Positions 26,629 through 36,583 of a DNA stretch of 64,000 bases are shown here, piece after piece. The position numbers and the translations under genes are program-made. The notes beneath the pieces are model-generated. The model did not search any database. It had not been told where the DNA came from and worked only from the letters and a program-made list of their open reading frames with translations. Position 1 is the first letter of the stretch; each line of letters begins with the position of its first letter. Origin of the DNA: Pedobacter puniceum (lineage in GTDB: Bacteria; Bacteroidota; Bacteroidia; Sphingobacteriales; Sphingobacteriaceae); assembly GCF_009674685.1 (NCBI RefSeq), contig NZ_WKJI01000003.1, forward strand, positions 434,001 to 498,000, given 5' to 3'.

Positions 26629-27966
26629 ATGGAAAGACCTAAATTAAGTTTTGCGCAAATTTTTAACATGAGTGCTGGTTTCTTCGGAATCCAGTTTGGT
26701 TTTGCCTTACAAAACGGTAATGCTTCGCGTATTTTACAAACCTTTGGTGCCGATGTGGAACATCTTTCTCTTTTTTGGTTGGCTGCCCCAGTAACAGGTA
26801 TGTTGGTACAACCCATTATTGGTTATTATAGCGATAGAACTTGGAATAGATTTGGTCGTAGAAGACCCTATTTTTTAATAGGGGCTATTTTAACTGCCTT
26901 GGCTTTAACCTTAATGCCAAACGCTGCTTTGCTTGCCTACTTTCTGCCCCCAATACTTATTGGTGCCGGTATGCTTATGATTATGGATGCCTCTATTAAT
27001 GTTGCTATGGAGCCTTTTAGAGCTTTAGTGGCTGATAAGCTTCCAGAAAGCCAGAGAAGTTTAGGCTTTTCTATGCAAACCTTTTTGATAGGTGTTGGTG
27101 CCGTTAGCGGTTCTTGGCTGCCTTATATTTTATCAGAATACTTTGGGGTTTCTAAAACAGCTGCCAGTGGTTTTGTGCCAGATAATGTGATTTATGCTTT
27201 CTATGCGGGCGCTTTGGTATTATTAGCTTCTATTTTATGGACAGTAGTAAGTACCAAAGAATACTCTCCAGCAGAAATGGCTGCTTTTTCTAAAGATGAA
27301 GAAGAGGTAGAAGAATCTAAAGGTATCAGCTCTATTTTTACCGATTTTTCTAAGATGCCTTTAACCATGAGGCAGTTAGGTTTGGTACAGTTTTTTTCTT
27401 GGTTTGCTTTGTTCTCAATGTGGGTTTTTACTACTCCGGCTATAGCCAATCATATTTATAAAGTAGCACCTGGTGATACCAATTCTGTAGCTTTCGCCGA
27501 TGCTGGAAACTGGGTAGGTATCTTATTTGGTATCTACAATGCCGTTTCTGCTATTTATGCACTTTTTTTACCTGCCATTGTAAGGTTAACCAGCAAAAAA
27601 ATAGCACATGCTTTTTCTTTAACTGCTGGTGGTGCTGGGCTTTTATCTATCTATTTTATTCAAGATCCTAATATGCTTATCATTTCTATGGTAGGCGTGG
27701 GCTTGGCTTGGGGGAGCATTTTAGCAATGCCTTATGCCATTCTATCGGGGTCTATACCAGCTAGAAAAATGGGGGTTTACATGGGTATCTTCAATTTTTT
27801 TATCACCATGCCGCAAATTGTAAATGGTTTTTTTGGCGGACTAATAGTAAAACATTTTTATAACGGAGAGGCAATTTATGCCATCGTCATGGCAGGCATT
27901 TTCATGATTTTGGGTGCTATCTCTGTCTTATACATTCAAGATAATAAGAAGAGTCATACTCATTAA
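26629..27966 (+). CDS. MFS sugar transporter (maltose uptake)
   Basis: A 445-residue major facilitator protein with 12 predicted helices. The loop between helices 2 and 3 is GYYSDRTWNRFGRRRPYFLIG, as in the SLC45/sucrose-proton symporter group. A charged central loop (EEEVEESKGISS, about 225-235) splits the two halves. Placed 17 bases after the GH65 gene, it probably imports maltose across the inner membrane for the phosphorylase. Substrate is inferred from context. Confidence 0.85.
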   Translation: MERPKLSFAQIFNMSAGFFGIQFGFALQNGNASRILQTFGADVEHLSLFWLAAPVTGMLVQPIIGYYSDRTWNRFGRRRPYFLIGAILTALALTLMPNAALLAYFLPPILIGAGMLMIMDASINVAMEPFRALVADKLPESQRSLGFSMQTFLIGVGAVSGSWLPYILSEYFGVSKTAASGFVPDNVIYAFYAGALVLLASILWTVVSTKEYSPAEMAAFSKDEEEVEESKGISSIFTDFSKMPLTMRQLGLVQFFSWFALFSMWVFTTPAIANHIYKVAPGDTNSVAFADAGNWVGILFGIYNAVSAIYALFLPAIVRLTSKKIAHAFSLTAGGAGLLSIYFIQDPNMLIISMVGVGLAWGSILAMPYAILSGSIPARKMGVYMGIFNFFITMPQIVNGFFGGLIVKHFYNGEAIYAIVMAGIFMILGAISVLYIQDNKKSHTH

Positions 27967-28036
27967 TCTCGTTTAACTGAGTTTATACACTTAGTTCTGC
28001 AGATGAGGATGATTTATCATCAATAAAGAAACAAAA

Positions 28037-30643
28037 ATGAAGCAAATGAAAAATATTATTTTCTATGGGATGTTTTTGGCCTTTCTTTTTACAGCTTGTA
28101 AAAAGGATGCGATTAACGGAAATACAGAAGAAAAACCCTCTACAGCCGTAACAGAAGGTGCTTTAATAAGTTTAGAGACAGATTTTCCTTCTGAAAACCA
28201 AGCTTTTACTTTTATTTATGATGCTGGTAAAGGCAACGGAGGGTTAAAAAGTGTTAGTGGAGATATTTATGTGCATACTGGTGTTATTACTGATAAAAGT
28301 ACAAGTCCATCAGACTGGAAATATGTGAAAAACAGCAATTTTACTCAGCCTGTTGCTGCTACTAAAATGACTGCCGTTGGCGGTGGAAAGTATAAGTTTA
28401 CTTTAAACCCAAGGGAGTTTTATGCGGTACCAGCCGGAGAGAAAATTCTAAAACTAGCCATGGTTTTTAGAAACGCTGATGGCAGCAGTGTAGGTAGAAA
28501 TAGTGATAATAGTGATATTTATATCCCACTTTACGAGGCTGATAAACTTCATGTTAAATTCTTAAATCCAGCTTTTGAGCCTTTTTACACCCCAGCACCA
28601 GCGGTTAAAATTACCATGGTTGGGCAAGAATTAGCTGTTACGGCTGTATCTTCTAAAGCTGCAAATTTAACGCTACAGCTAAACGGAAATCCTTTAGGAA
28701 ACGCAGCTAACACCAATAAAATATCGGCAACAGCCAAAATTACTGCTACAGGAAAGCAACTGATTACAGTAACAGCTAGCAGTGGTGCAGAAACTACCAA
28801 TGCTTCTTTTGAGTTTATCATTAACGGGGCCGTAGAAACAGCAGCATTACCAGCAGGAGCAAAAGATGGTATAACTTTTATTAACGGTGGTAGATCGGCC
28901 ATTTTTAATTTATTTGCTCCTAACAAGCAGTTTGCATATTTAATTGGCGATTTTAATAATTGGCAAACAGAGCAAACTTATTTCATGAAAAAAACACCTG
29001 ATGGTAGTAGGTGGTGGATACAAGTAGATAATTTAGATCCTAATGTTGAATATGCTTACCAATTTTTGGTTGATGGAAACCTACGTATTGCAGACCCTTA
29101 TTGCGAAAAAGTTTTAGACCCACAACAAGATGCAGGAATACCTTTTATCACTTATCCTAACCTTAAAACTTATCCTACAGGTAAAACAACAGGTATTGTG
29201 AGTGTATTTAAAGCTAACCAAACAGCCTATACTTGGAGAAATGCAAGTTTCACCCGTCCGGATAAAAATAAACTGGTTATTTATGAACTACATTTAAGAG
29301 ATTTCTTAGAGCAAGGAGATTATCAAACCTTAAAAGATACCCTAGATTATTTAAGCAGACTAGGCGTTAACGCGATAGAATTTATGCCTTTAAACGAGTT
29401 TGAGGGAAATTCTAGTTGGGGCTACAACCCATCTTTCTACTTTGCCGTTGATAAATTTTACGGAACTAAAAATGCTTTAAAAGCTTTAATTGATGAATGT
29501 CATGGCCGTGGGATGGCTGTTATCTTAGATATGGTATTAAACCATTCTTTTGGGCAATCTCCAATGGTACAGCTATATTTTGACCAAGCTGCGGGCAAAC
29601 CAAGCACAAATAATCCTTGGTTCAATACCGATGCTCGTCATCCTTTCAATGTAGGTTATGATTTTAACCATGAAAGTGAGGCTACCCAATATTTTTCTAA
29701 AAATGTACTGAAATTTTGGATGCAAGAGTTTAAAGTAGATGGTTTCAGATTTGATTTATCTAAAGGATTTACGCAGAAAAATTCTGGTACTACAGAAAGT
29801 GGCGTTGGTGCTTGGAGTGCTTATGATGCTAGCAGAGTTGCCATCTGGAAAAATTACAACAATTACATGAAGAGCCTAGATGCCAATAACTTCTATGTCA
29901 TTCTAGAACATTTTGCCGTTGATTTGGAGGAAAAAGAACTTGCCGATGAAGGTATGATGTTTTGGAACAACATGAACCATGCATTTACTGAGGCTAGTAT
30001 GGGCTTTGTGGCTACATCAGATTTGAGCAGGGCAGTTGCAAGCACACATGGCTTTACGCAAACAGCAGGTTTGGTAACTTATATGGAAAGCCATGATGAA
30101 GAGCGTATGATGTATAAAAATCTACAATTTGGCAATACATCTGGAGCTTATAATGTGAAAGATTTAGCTACAGCATTAAAAAGGCAAGAACTTGTAGCAG
30201 CATTTTTATTTGCTATACCCGGCCCCAAAATGCTTTGGCAATTTGGCGAATTAGGTTATGATATCTCTATCAATCAAAATGGTAGAACAGGAGAAAAACC
30301 TGTATTATGGACTTATAATAGCAATGCCCAAAGAAAAGCTTTGTATAATAGGTTTGCACAGTTTATAAAATTGAAAACTAAGAATGATGTTTTCAATACT
30401 ACCAACGTACAATATGCACTTGGCGGAGCAGTAAAAAGTGTGGTATTAAATGGTCAAAATAACAGAGTTGTAGTAGTAGGTAATTTTGATGTTATTACTA
30501 GAAATGCCAATGTAGAATTTCCAACTACAGGCCAATGGAAAGATTTTATTAGCGGCGAAACCATCACTATTACGGGTAATTATACTAAATCTTTGGCGCC
30601 AGGCGAGTATCACATATATAGCACAAACAGTTTTATTCAGTAA
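28037..30643 (+). CDS. Outer-membrane GH13 alpha-amylase lipoprotein (SusG-like)
   Basis: An 868-residue lipoprotein (lipobox FLFTACKK) expected on the outer membrane. An Ig-like module (about 40-180) and a second one (185-270) lead to a CBM48-like domain (YLIGDFNNWQTEQTYFMKKT). The GH13 barrel (about 410-790) contains DMVLNHSFG, VDGFRFDLSKGF (nucleophile Asp), YVILEHFA (acid/base Glu) and MESHDEERM. It would make the first cuts in starch next to SusCDE. The 70 bases before it contain AACTGAG...CTTAGTT (27975-27997), related to the site before susC. A bidirectional terminator ends the locus. Confidence 0.9.
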   Translation: MKQMKNIIFYGMFLAFLFTACKKDAINGNTEEKPSTAVTEGALISLETDFPSENQAFTFIYDAGKGNGGLKSVSGDIYVHTGVITDKSTSPSDWKYVKNSNFTQPVAATKMTAVGGGKYKFTLNPREFYAVPAGEKILKLAMVFRNADGSSVGRNSDNSDIYIPLYEADKLHVKFLNPAFEPFYTPAPAVKITMVGQELAVTAVSSKAANLTLQLNGNPLGNAANTNKISATAKITATGKQLITVTASSGAETTNASFEFIINGAVETAALPAGAKDGITFINGGRSAIFNLFAPNKQFAYLIGDFNNWQTEQTYFMKKTPDGSRWWIQVDNLDPNVEYAYQFLVDGNLRIADPYCEKVLDPQQDAGIPFITYPNLKTYPTGKTTGIVSVFKANQTAYTWRNASFTRPDKNKLVIYELHLRDFLEQGDYQTLKDTLDYLSRLGVNAIEFMPLNEFEGNSSWGYNPSFYFAVDKFYGTKNALKALIDECHGRGMAVILDMVLNHSFGQSPMVQLYFDQAAGKPSTNNPWFNTDARHPFNVGYDFNHESEATQYFSKNVLKFWMQEFKVDGFRFDLSKGFTQKNSGTTESGVGAWSAYDASRVAIWKNYNNYMKSLDANNFYVILEHFAVDLEEKELADEGMMFWNNMNHAFTEASMGFVATSDLSRAVASTHGFTQTAGLVTYMESHDEERMMYKNLQFGNTSGAYNVKDLATALKRQELVAAFLFAIPGPKMLWQFGELGYDISINQNGRTGEKPVLWTYNSNAQRKALYNRFAQFIKLKTKNDVFNTTNVQYALGGAVKSVVLNGQNNRVVVVGNFDVITRNANVEFPTTGQWKDFISGETITITGNYTKSLAPGEYHIYSTNSFIQ

Positions 30644-30664
30644 GTTTTTTGTTCGTTTATATTT

Positions 30665-30696
30665 AAAGCAGAGCCTGATAAGGCTCTGCTTTTTTT
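30665..30696. terminator. Bidirectional terminator at the end of the starch locus
   Basis: AAAGCAGAGCC (30665-30675), loop TGATAA, GGCTCTGCTTT (30682-30692) followed by T residues; the A run on the other side serves the convergent gene that ends at 30698. Confidence 0.82.
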
Positions 30697-30697
30697 G

Positions 30698-33600
30698 TTA
30701 AAACCTAAATCCGGTATTAAAAGAAAGCACTTTATCCTCTTTAGAAAAGCCATAACCTAAGCTTACAAAAATATTGTCAAAAAGGTTTAGCCAAATACCT
30801 GGCCCATAACCTTGATGCCAAGTATTACTTTCAATTTGTGCAGAGTGTACCCGGCCAGTATCGTAAAAACCAAATACACCAAAATCTCCGGTTAAGATAT
30901 ACCCGCGTATTTTGGTAACAGGTATTCTAACCTCGGTGTTGGCAAAATAGGCTGTTTTGCCAGAAAAACGTTGATTTCTAAAGCCTCTTAAATTTTCATT
31001 GTTTCCTAAAGAGCTAGCGTGGTAAAACTGATAATCACCAATATTAGTTTCTGCACCTAATCTAACAGCAAAAGTTACAGGGAAAGAAATATTAGGCGTA
31101 GCATAACCGCTAAAGCTGGTGTATAAGTTTAGATGTTTATATTGCTCTGCATTGGTTTGCCAAATATAGTTGATGGTACTTAACCATCTGAATCCCGTTT
31201 GCGGATTGATTTTTCTATTTCGTAAATCTAAATCAGCATAAGATTTTAGCGTGATAAACTTATCTGTATTAGAAAAATCATCAGCTAAATTACCAATAAA
31301 GCTATTGGGCCTGTTTTTCATAATATCTACGTAAGCTAGCCCTGGTCCAATACCAAACTTGGCCCTTTCAGATAAACGGTATTGGAAATAAGCATTTGCC
31401 TGTAAAGCTCTGGAACGTACCCTGTAAAAATCAACATGATTTTCATTATGCGTACTATTTCCTATCCCATAAAAATTAAAACTGTATGCTGGTCCGGCAA
31501 AATCTCCGCTAAAAACTAAATCGTATTTTTTAGCAAATAGCGAGTGGAAAATACTTCTATACTTTACTTCAAATGCTCCGTTTTTAGGGGCGTATAAAGC
31601 AGTTATTTTCTGCTCAAAAGCATAAGGGTCTTTTCTAAAACCATAGCGTTTTATTTGGTGAGATAAGCCAAAAGAAGGGCCATCTAAACCGTTTGGATAA
31701 TCTACAGAAGGTGCAATACCTGCCTTATCGTACTTAAACCAATTTGGAGTATACTGGTTAATCCAAGCTTTGTTAGAAAGTACAATTCTGGTGTTTTTGC
31801 TTCCGCTGATGTTATTTTCTGGCGTATCATAAATAACTATTTTACCAGTATTAGAAGTGTCTGTTATACGGTCTTTCCCATCTCCGCCAACAATTCTAAT
31901 TTTTAAAGGATGTTTAGATTTTCCTTTCACTACAGCACTGTCGCGTTCATCCAAAAGGAAAAAATTAAGTTCTTTGGTAAGGCTATTAGCAAACTTTCTA
32001 GAATAGATTATAGTATCGATATTCCCTTCTTTTCTGGTTTTATATAGACAAACCAAGGTGCTATCAGCCTCTCTTGTAATTTCTAGATATTCATATTTAT
32101 CAGACCCAGCAATGGTAACTTCTTTAGCTAAAGTTTTATAATAAGATATCGCAACATCATGTAGTTGATTTCTTCTGGATTTTAATTTTTCTATAATTTC
32201 ATTACCAGAAACCATAAAGGCTTCTTTAGGCATAGCTTTTACAGCGTTTACTATCACGCTATCCGTAAGTTCTGTTTGTAGCTCTTTGGCTATTTTTTGC
32301 CAATCTTTAAGGTTAAGCTCGTTTAAGAAATTTCTATCTAAGTTTCTAGCAGCAATAGAGAGCTCGGCTGGGTCTTTAATTTTATAACCAAAATGTTGTA
32401 TGTCTGCCACAAAACTTTTAAAAAGCGAAGGTAATAAGCCATCAAATTTAGTATATACTTGGTCGCGGTCTCTAGGGATAGGTTTGTAAATAGCACCTTT
32501 GTCTTTTTCAAACTCGGCCCAACGCCATTGGTCTTCATGCCTGTCCCAATCGCCAATAAGCATATCAAACAAGCGGGCTTTTAAGAAGCTTTTTTGGTCA
32601 ACCTCGTTATCATTATCTTCTTTAAGTTTTTCATATAAGGTTTCTGTACCAATAGCGTTTTTGGTCCTCCCGAAGTTTTTATATAGAGATAAATTTTCAT
32701 CGGGTCTTATTTCTATGATACCAACTCTGCCTCCAACTTCAGCTAAATATGGCCCTAATAATCTGGAATAAGGCATATAAACCAATTGTGGTTTGGTATG
32801 ATAAATTCCGGCTGCACTAGCCATTTCTGGTATAGTTAAAGCCCCAAAAGGATGGGCAGATGATATTTGGTCTTGTAAGAAATCATCAGCAAAAGTAGTT
32901 TCAAAACCATTGGGTAATAAATCTGACGGATCTTTATTAACTGTCCTAAATTGGTATTGGATGCTGTCTTTGCCTATCATCCGTAAAGAAGTGGTTTGTT
33001 TACCGCCTCCAAGTTGTAAAGGTTTTAAGCCGCCGGCATATTTAGTTAAATCTAGATAGGGAATTTCTACAGGTGTAGCCCAAACGTTTCTGTAATGTTC
33101 ACCTAAAATCTTCTTTTTAAAGTTAGAAGCCCTGTACTGTTTGCCTACGGCTACGTATTTCATAGAATCTTGAAGGTCTAACAAGTCTTCTTCTTTTATT
33201 TCAGCTTTGGTAGGTGCTGTAGCGTAAAGAGGTTTTCGATATACCAATTTCCCGGTAGAGCCATCTTCCACAGGTTCCCAAAACTCTACCCAACATTGAC
33301 CATTGGTGTAATAGTTTAAGCGGGCAAAGCCTTTTGTTCCGTGACCAAATAGAGCGTTATTGCCCTTAAAAAGCGCACTGTTTTTACTGCCAGCTCCGCT
33401 AATAATATGGTTTAAGTTCTCATACTTGGTAAACTGCAAAGCATGCTCATGGCCAGCGGCAAAAACCACATTTTCTGCATTGTTAAGTATAGAAAGTAAG
33501 CCATTTCTTAGCTGTTGATAATCTTTATTAGAAATATCTTGTCTGGATAAACCATATTGCCTCAATAAAGGATATAAAGAACCCAAAACAGGTAACGGAA

Positions 33601-34438
33601 TGTATAAATTATCTTTAACTAAAGTAAGCGGGAAGATATAATCTATCAGTGTAAAATAACCACCGTGTTTACCATTAGAAAACAGCGGATGATGTTGCGT
33701 GAAAAGTATGTTTTTCCCTTTATTTTTTAGAATGATGTCTTTTACTTGAGTAAGCACCTGCTCTTTAGAAACCGCTGTACAACCTTGTTGATATCGGTTA
33801 GATTTACTGTATTTATGTAGCCACCACTCGCTATCTAAAACAATAATCACCAAATCTTTATTCATCTGAATTTCTACCGGTCCTGCACAGCCATTACTCG
33901 GGATAAATACATCAGTACTATCCAGATATTGCTCTACAAATTGCTCCTGACGTTTTACAGCCGCAAGTCCGCCTGGTCTGCTGTGGTTCCAATCGTGGTT
34001 TCCAGGAATGAAAATTTTACGGCCTTTAAAATCTTTTACAACTTTTAGCTGTTCTACCAGTCGTTTTTCTTTTTCCTTACGGTCATAATCATCAGGTTCT
34101 GGTAAGCCGTTATCATAAATATTATCTCCCAAAAAAATAGCTACGTCTTTAGGGTTAGATAATTTTTTAATGAGCGTATCTGAACCATTTTTAGCAACCA
34201 CAGTATCATAACTAAACATTTGCGATTCCATTAGTTTCAATGTAGGTTCTTGTCTGCTCAAATCAGGGTTACCAACATCTCCAACTAAAAAAACAGTGTA
34301 TTTAAGACTTAAGGTGTCTGGGTTGTTTGCTGTTTGCCATTCTTTCTCTTTTTTCGCATAAAAAGGCTTATAGGTTGTGCAAGCAGCATATAAAAAGCTA
34401 CTTAAAACGATAAATGATATTTTAAACTTATTTGTCAT
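30698..34438 (-). CDS. Metallophosphoesterase fused to an outer-membrane beta-barrel, lipoprotein
   Basis: A 1246-residue protein with a lipobox near residue 20 (FLYAACTTY). Residues about 45-400 are a calcineurin-like phosphoesterase: FLVGDVGNPD, FLGDNIYDNG, IPGNHDWNHSRPG, FTQHHPLFSNGKHGG and AGHEHALQF supply the two-metal site. A middle region (about 480-850) contains LIGDWDRHEDQWRW, known from many Bacteroidota homologues, and the C-terminal 350 or so residues are a BamA/ShlB-like barrel ending in the terminal Phe. It is probably surface anchored; substrate unknown. The start overlaps the upstream beta-propeller gene by 11 bases. Confidence 0.85.
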   Translation of the reverse strand: MTNKFKISFIVLSSFLYAACTTYKPFYAKKEKEWQTANNPDTLSLKYTVFLVGDVGNPDLSRQEPTLKLMESQMFSYDTVVAKNGSDTLIKKLSNPKDVAIFLGDNIYDNGLPEPDDYDRKEKEKRLVEQLKVVKDFKGRKIFIPGNHDWNHSRPGGLAAVKRQEQFVEQYLDSTDVFIPSNGCAGPVEIQMNKDLVIIVLDSEWWLHKYSKSNRYQQGCTAVSKEQVLTQVKDIILKNKGKNILFTQHHPLFSNGKHGGYFTLIDYIFPLTLVKDNLYIPLPVLGSLYPLLRQYGLSRQDISNKDYQQLRNGLLSILNNAENVVFAAGHEHALQFTKYENLNHIISGAGSKNSALFKGNNALFGHGTKGFARLNYYTNGQCWVEFWEPVEDGSTGKLVYRKPLYATAPTKAEIKEEDLLDLQDSMKYVAVGKQYRASNFKKKILGEHYRNVWATPVEIPYLDLTKYAGGLKPLQLGGGKQTTSLRMIGKDSIQYQFRTVNKDPSDLLPNGFETTFADDFLQDQISSAHPFGALTIPEMASAAGIYHTKPQLVYMPYSRLLGPYLAEVGGRVGIIEIRPDENLSLYKNFGRTKNAIGTETLYEKLKEDNDNEVDQKSFLKARLFDMLIGDWDRHEDQWRWAEFEKDKGAIYKPIPRDRDQVYTKFDGLLPSLFKSFVADIQHFGYKIKDPAELSIAARNLDRNFLNELNLKDWQKIAKELQTELTDSVIVNAVKAMPKEAFMVSGNEIIEKLKSRRNQLHDVAISYYKTLAKEVTIAGSDKYEYLEITREADSTLVCLYKTRKEGNIDTIIYSRKFANSLTKELNFFLLDERDSAVVKGKSKHPLKIRIVGGDGKDRITDTSNTGKIVIYDTPENNISGSKNTRIVLSNKAWINQYTPNWFKYDKAGIAPSVDYPNGLDGPSFGLSHQIKRYGFRKDPYAFEQKITALYAPKNGAFEVKYRSIFHSLFAKKYDLVFSGDFAGPAYSFNFYGIGNSTHNENHVDFYRVRSRALQANAYFQYRLSERAKFGIGPGLAYVDIMKNRPNSFIGNLADDFSNTDKFITLKSYADLDLRNRKINPQTGFRWLSTINYIWQTNAEQYKHLNLYTSFSGYATPNISFPVTFAVRLGAETNIGDYQFYHASSLGNNENLRGFRNQRFSGKTAYFANTEVRIPVTKIRGYILTGDFGVFGFYDTGRVHSAQIESNTWHQGYGPGIWLNLFDNIFVSLGYGFSKEDKVLSFNTGFRF

Positions 34439-35333
34439 AGATAGAGGTGATTTTTAAAATATTGCCACTTAATTTTTTTCCTTCATTAGAAATATAAAGC
34501 TCTCCCTTACTGTTAAAAGCAATACCTTCTGGTTGTGTAAAAGCATTTCCAATCAAAGAAATAACCTGCTTAATTTTTTTATGATGAGCAACAACAATAA
34601 AGTTATTGGTTGAGGATAGGATGTATAAATCTTTGTCTTTTGGATGTATAGCCATAGCCGTAGGACTAAAAACTTTGTTAAGATTTTCGTTTCCAAGTTT
34701 TTTTAGAAAAGCTTTGGATAGCTCTTCCCAACGGTCGCCTTCAAAAATGGCTAATAGTTTTTGATGAGAAATACTTAGATAAGGGTCTTCATCTACTTTG
34801 TAATTACTTAAAGAGCAAGTATAAACCGCTTTTTTATCTTCATTACCTTTTAAATCTTCTGCTTTTACGGCAATTAATAATTGATGTTGAGCCTCATCAT
34901 AAACAACAGATTCTATATCATTCTTTTTCTTAAAATCGGTTTTATGCTGTATAACTTGAGGTTTTTTATTTTCAAAAGATACAATTTGAGTTAAATTTCC
35001 CTTACTGTTGATGATAAAAAGATCGTCTTTAACTTTCGTGATGTCTTCAAAATCTCCAGAATCTTCAAAAATTAATTTCCGGATGATTTTCTTTTCGTTA
35101 AGATCTAAGAAATAAACAATACCGTTTTCATCTTCTACGGCAGCAATTAAACTATCATTTATAAAAGTTATTCCAGAGATTTCTTTAAGCTGATAATCTA
35201 GATTAATGGTCTCGAAATTTTTAATGTAAGATTTCCTAACAGCCTGTACTTTCTTTCTTCTTAAAGAAGAATTGGTACAGGATGTGATAAGTATTGATGA
35301 AATTAAAAAAGGTATGATGTAGACCTTACACAT
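34428..35333 (-). CDS. SdiA-regulated-type beta-propeller lipoprotein
   Basis: A 301-residue lipoprotein (lipobox ILITSCTNS) with a six-bladed propeller like the SdiA-regulated family: LKEISGITFINDSLIAAVEDE, DFEDITKVKDDLFIINSKG and FTQPEGIAFNSKGELYISNEG. Such proteins bind ligands or metals at the propeller centre; activity is unknown. ATG 35333 is taken rather than the in-frame non-ATG codon at 35360 because the signal peptide begins there. It is translationally coupled to the phosphoesterase-barrel gene (11-base overlap), suggesting a joint envelope function. Confidence 0.75.
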   Translation of the reverse strand: MCKVYIIPFLISSILITSCTNSSLRRKKVQAVRKSYIKNFETINLDYQLKEISGITFINDSLIAAVEDENGIVYFLDLNEKKIIRKLIFEDSGDFEDITKVKDDLFIINSKGNLTQIVSFENKKPQVIQHKTDFKKKNDIESVVYDEAQHQLLIAVKAEDLKGNEDKKAVYTCSLSNYKVDEDPYLSISHQKLLAIFEGDRWEELSKAFLKKLGNENLNKVFSPTAMAIHPKDKDLYILSSTNNFIVVAHHKKIKQVISLIGNAFTQPEGIAFNSKGELYISNEGKKLSGNILKITSIYDK

Positions 35334-35383
35334 AAAAATAATTTGTAGCACACAAATCAAATCCTATACCACTAAAATCTTAT

Positions 35384-36583
35384 ATGATGACAACCCCATC
35401 TGATTTATTAAAAGCAACCGAAGTTTATGTTTTTGATTTATTGAGAGATAAACTACCCAACGAGTTGGTTTACCATAATTTTAACCATACAAAAGATACG
35501 GTTAACGCTTGCGAGGAAATGGCAAATCATTATCAATTAAATGATATTGAGAAAGAGAATTTATTGCTGGCAGCTTGGTTTCATGATACCGGATACACTG
35601 TTAAATACAAAGATCATGAAGAAGAAAGCATTAAAATTGCCGAAACTTTTTTAAGAAGTAAACTTGATGTAAAGCGGCTAGTAAGCATCACTGCAATGAT
35701 AAAAAGTACGCATATAAATGTTGCAGAAAGTAATTTAAATGAAGAAATTTTACATGATGCCGATTGTATTAACATGGGCAAAAAACAGTTTTGTAAAAAT
35801 GCAGAATTACTAAGAGTAGAGTGGGAGCAAAGCCTAAAGCAAAATTATACCGATTTACAATGGGCAGAAGGGCAATTACATTTTCTCATCAATAAGAAGT
35901 TTAAAACAGCTTATGCGCTGCAAACTTATGGCGATGGTAAAGAAAAAAATCTTAAAAAACAGCGTAAACAGATAGAAAAACTTAAAAACGACCAGTTTAA
36001 ACTACATTTAAAAGAGAAAGGCGTTGAAGTAAAATCTAAAAAAGAGGGCCGAGGGATAGAAACTTTATACCGTTCTGTTTATGATTATCATATCAACTTA
36101 AGCTCTATTGCAGATAATAAGGCCAACATCATGATTAGTATCAATACCATTATTGTTTCTTTAATCATAACGCTTTTTGGTTCTGGTTATACCTTTACAG
36201 GCGATGGTACTTTTGCTAGCGTGAGGTTTGTATTTCCGATGGCTTTTTTAGTTATCAGTAGCTTACTTTCTGTTGTATTTGCTATTTTATCTGCCAGGCC
36301 AAATATTACCAGTAAAGAAAAATTCGAACTTGACAATAAAAATAGCAGTATCCTATTTTTTGGGAATTTTGCTCAAATACAAATCAATGAATTTGTAAAT
36401 CATATTAAAGAACTTAAAAAAGAAAAAGAAGAGCTTTATGATAGCATGACGGTAGATATCTACCATTTAGGCGTAGTATTGGTAAGAAAATATAAGCTTT
36501 TAACTACTTCTTATAATATTTTTATGGGAGGTTTGGTAGTTTGTGCAGTTGGCTTTTTATTAATTATGCTTTTGTCTTACTAA
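35384..36583 (+). CDS. HD-domain protein with C-terminal PycTM-like membrane domain
   Basis: A 399-residue protein. Residues 20-190 are an HD hydrolase domain with H31/H35, H67-D68 (AAWFHDTGY), H110 and D125 or D127 (ILHDADCIN). A charged coiled linker (190-215, GKEKNLKKQRKQIEKLK) leads to a PycTM-like domain: YDYHINLSSIADNKANIMISIN, helices at about 243-262, 277-300 and 375-398. PycTM proteins are membrane effectors in Pycsar anti-phage signalling, and HD domains often hydrolyse cyclic or linear nucleotides. Here both are fused. The gene converges with a cyclase-like gene with a 20-base tail overlap. HD-PycTM fusions may also serve ordinary physiology; function is inferred. Confidence 0.75.
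   Translation: MMTTPSDLLKATEVYVFDLLRDKLPNELVYHNFNHTKDTVNACEEMANHYQLNDIEKENLLLAAWFHDTGYTVKYKDHEEESIKIAETFLRSKLDVKRLVSITAMIKSTHINVAESNLNEEILHDADCINMGKKQFCKNAELLRVEWEQSLKQNYTDLQWAEGQLHFLINKKFKTAYALQTYGDGKEKNLKKQRKQIEKLKNDQFKLHLKEKGVEVKSKKEGRGIETLYRSVYDYHINLSSIADNKANIMISINTIIVSLIITLFGSGYTFTGDGTFASVRFVFPMAFLVISSLLSVVFAILSARPNITSKEKFELDNKNSSILFFGNFAQIQINEFVNHIKELKKEKEELYDSMTVDIYHLGVVLVRKYKLLTTSYNIFMGGLVVCAVGFLLIMLLSY

Noticed and set aside
36564-36583. Frameshift between the HD-PycTM and DUF2652 genes
   Set aside because: The overlap is on opposite strands with both stops intact, so it is a normal convergent tail overlap.
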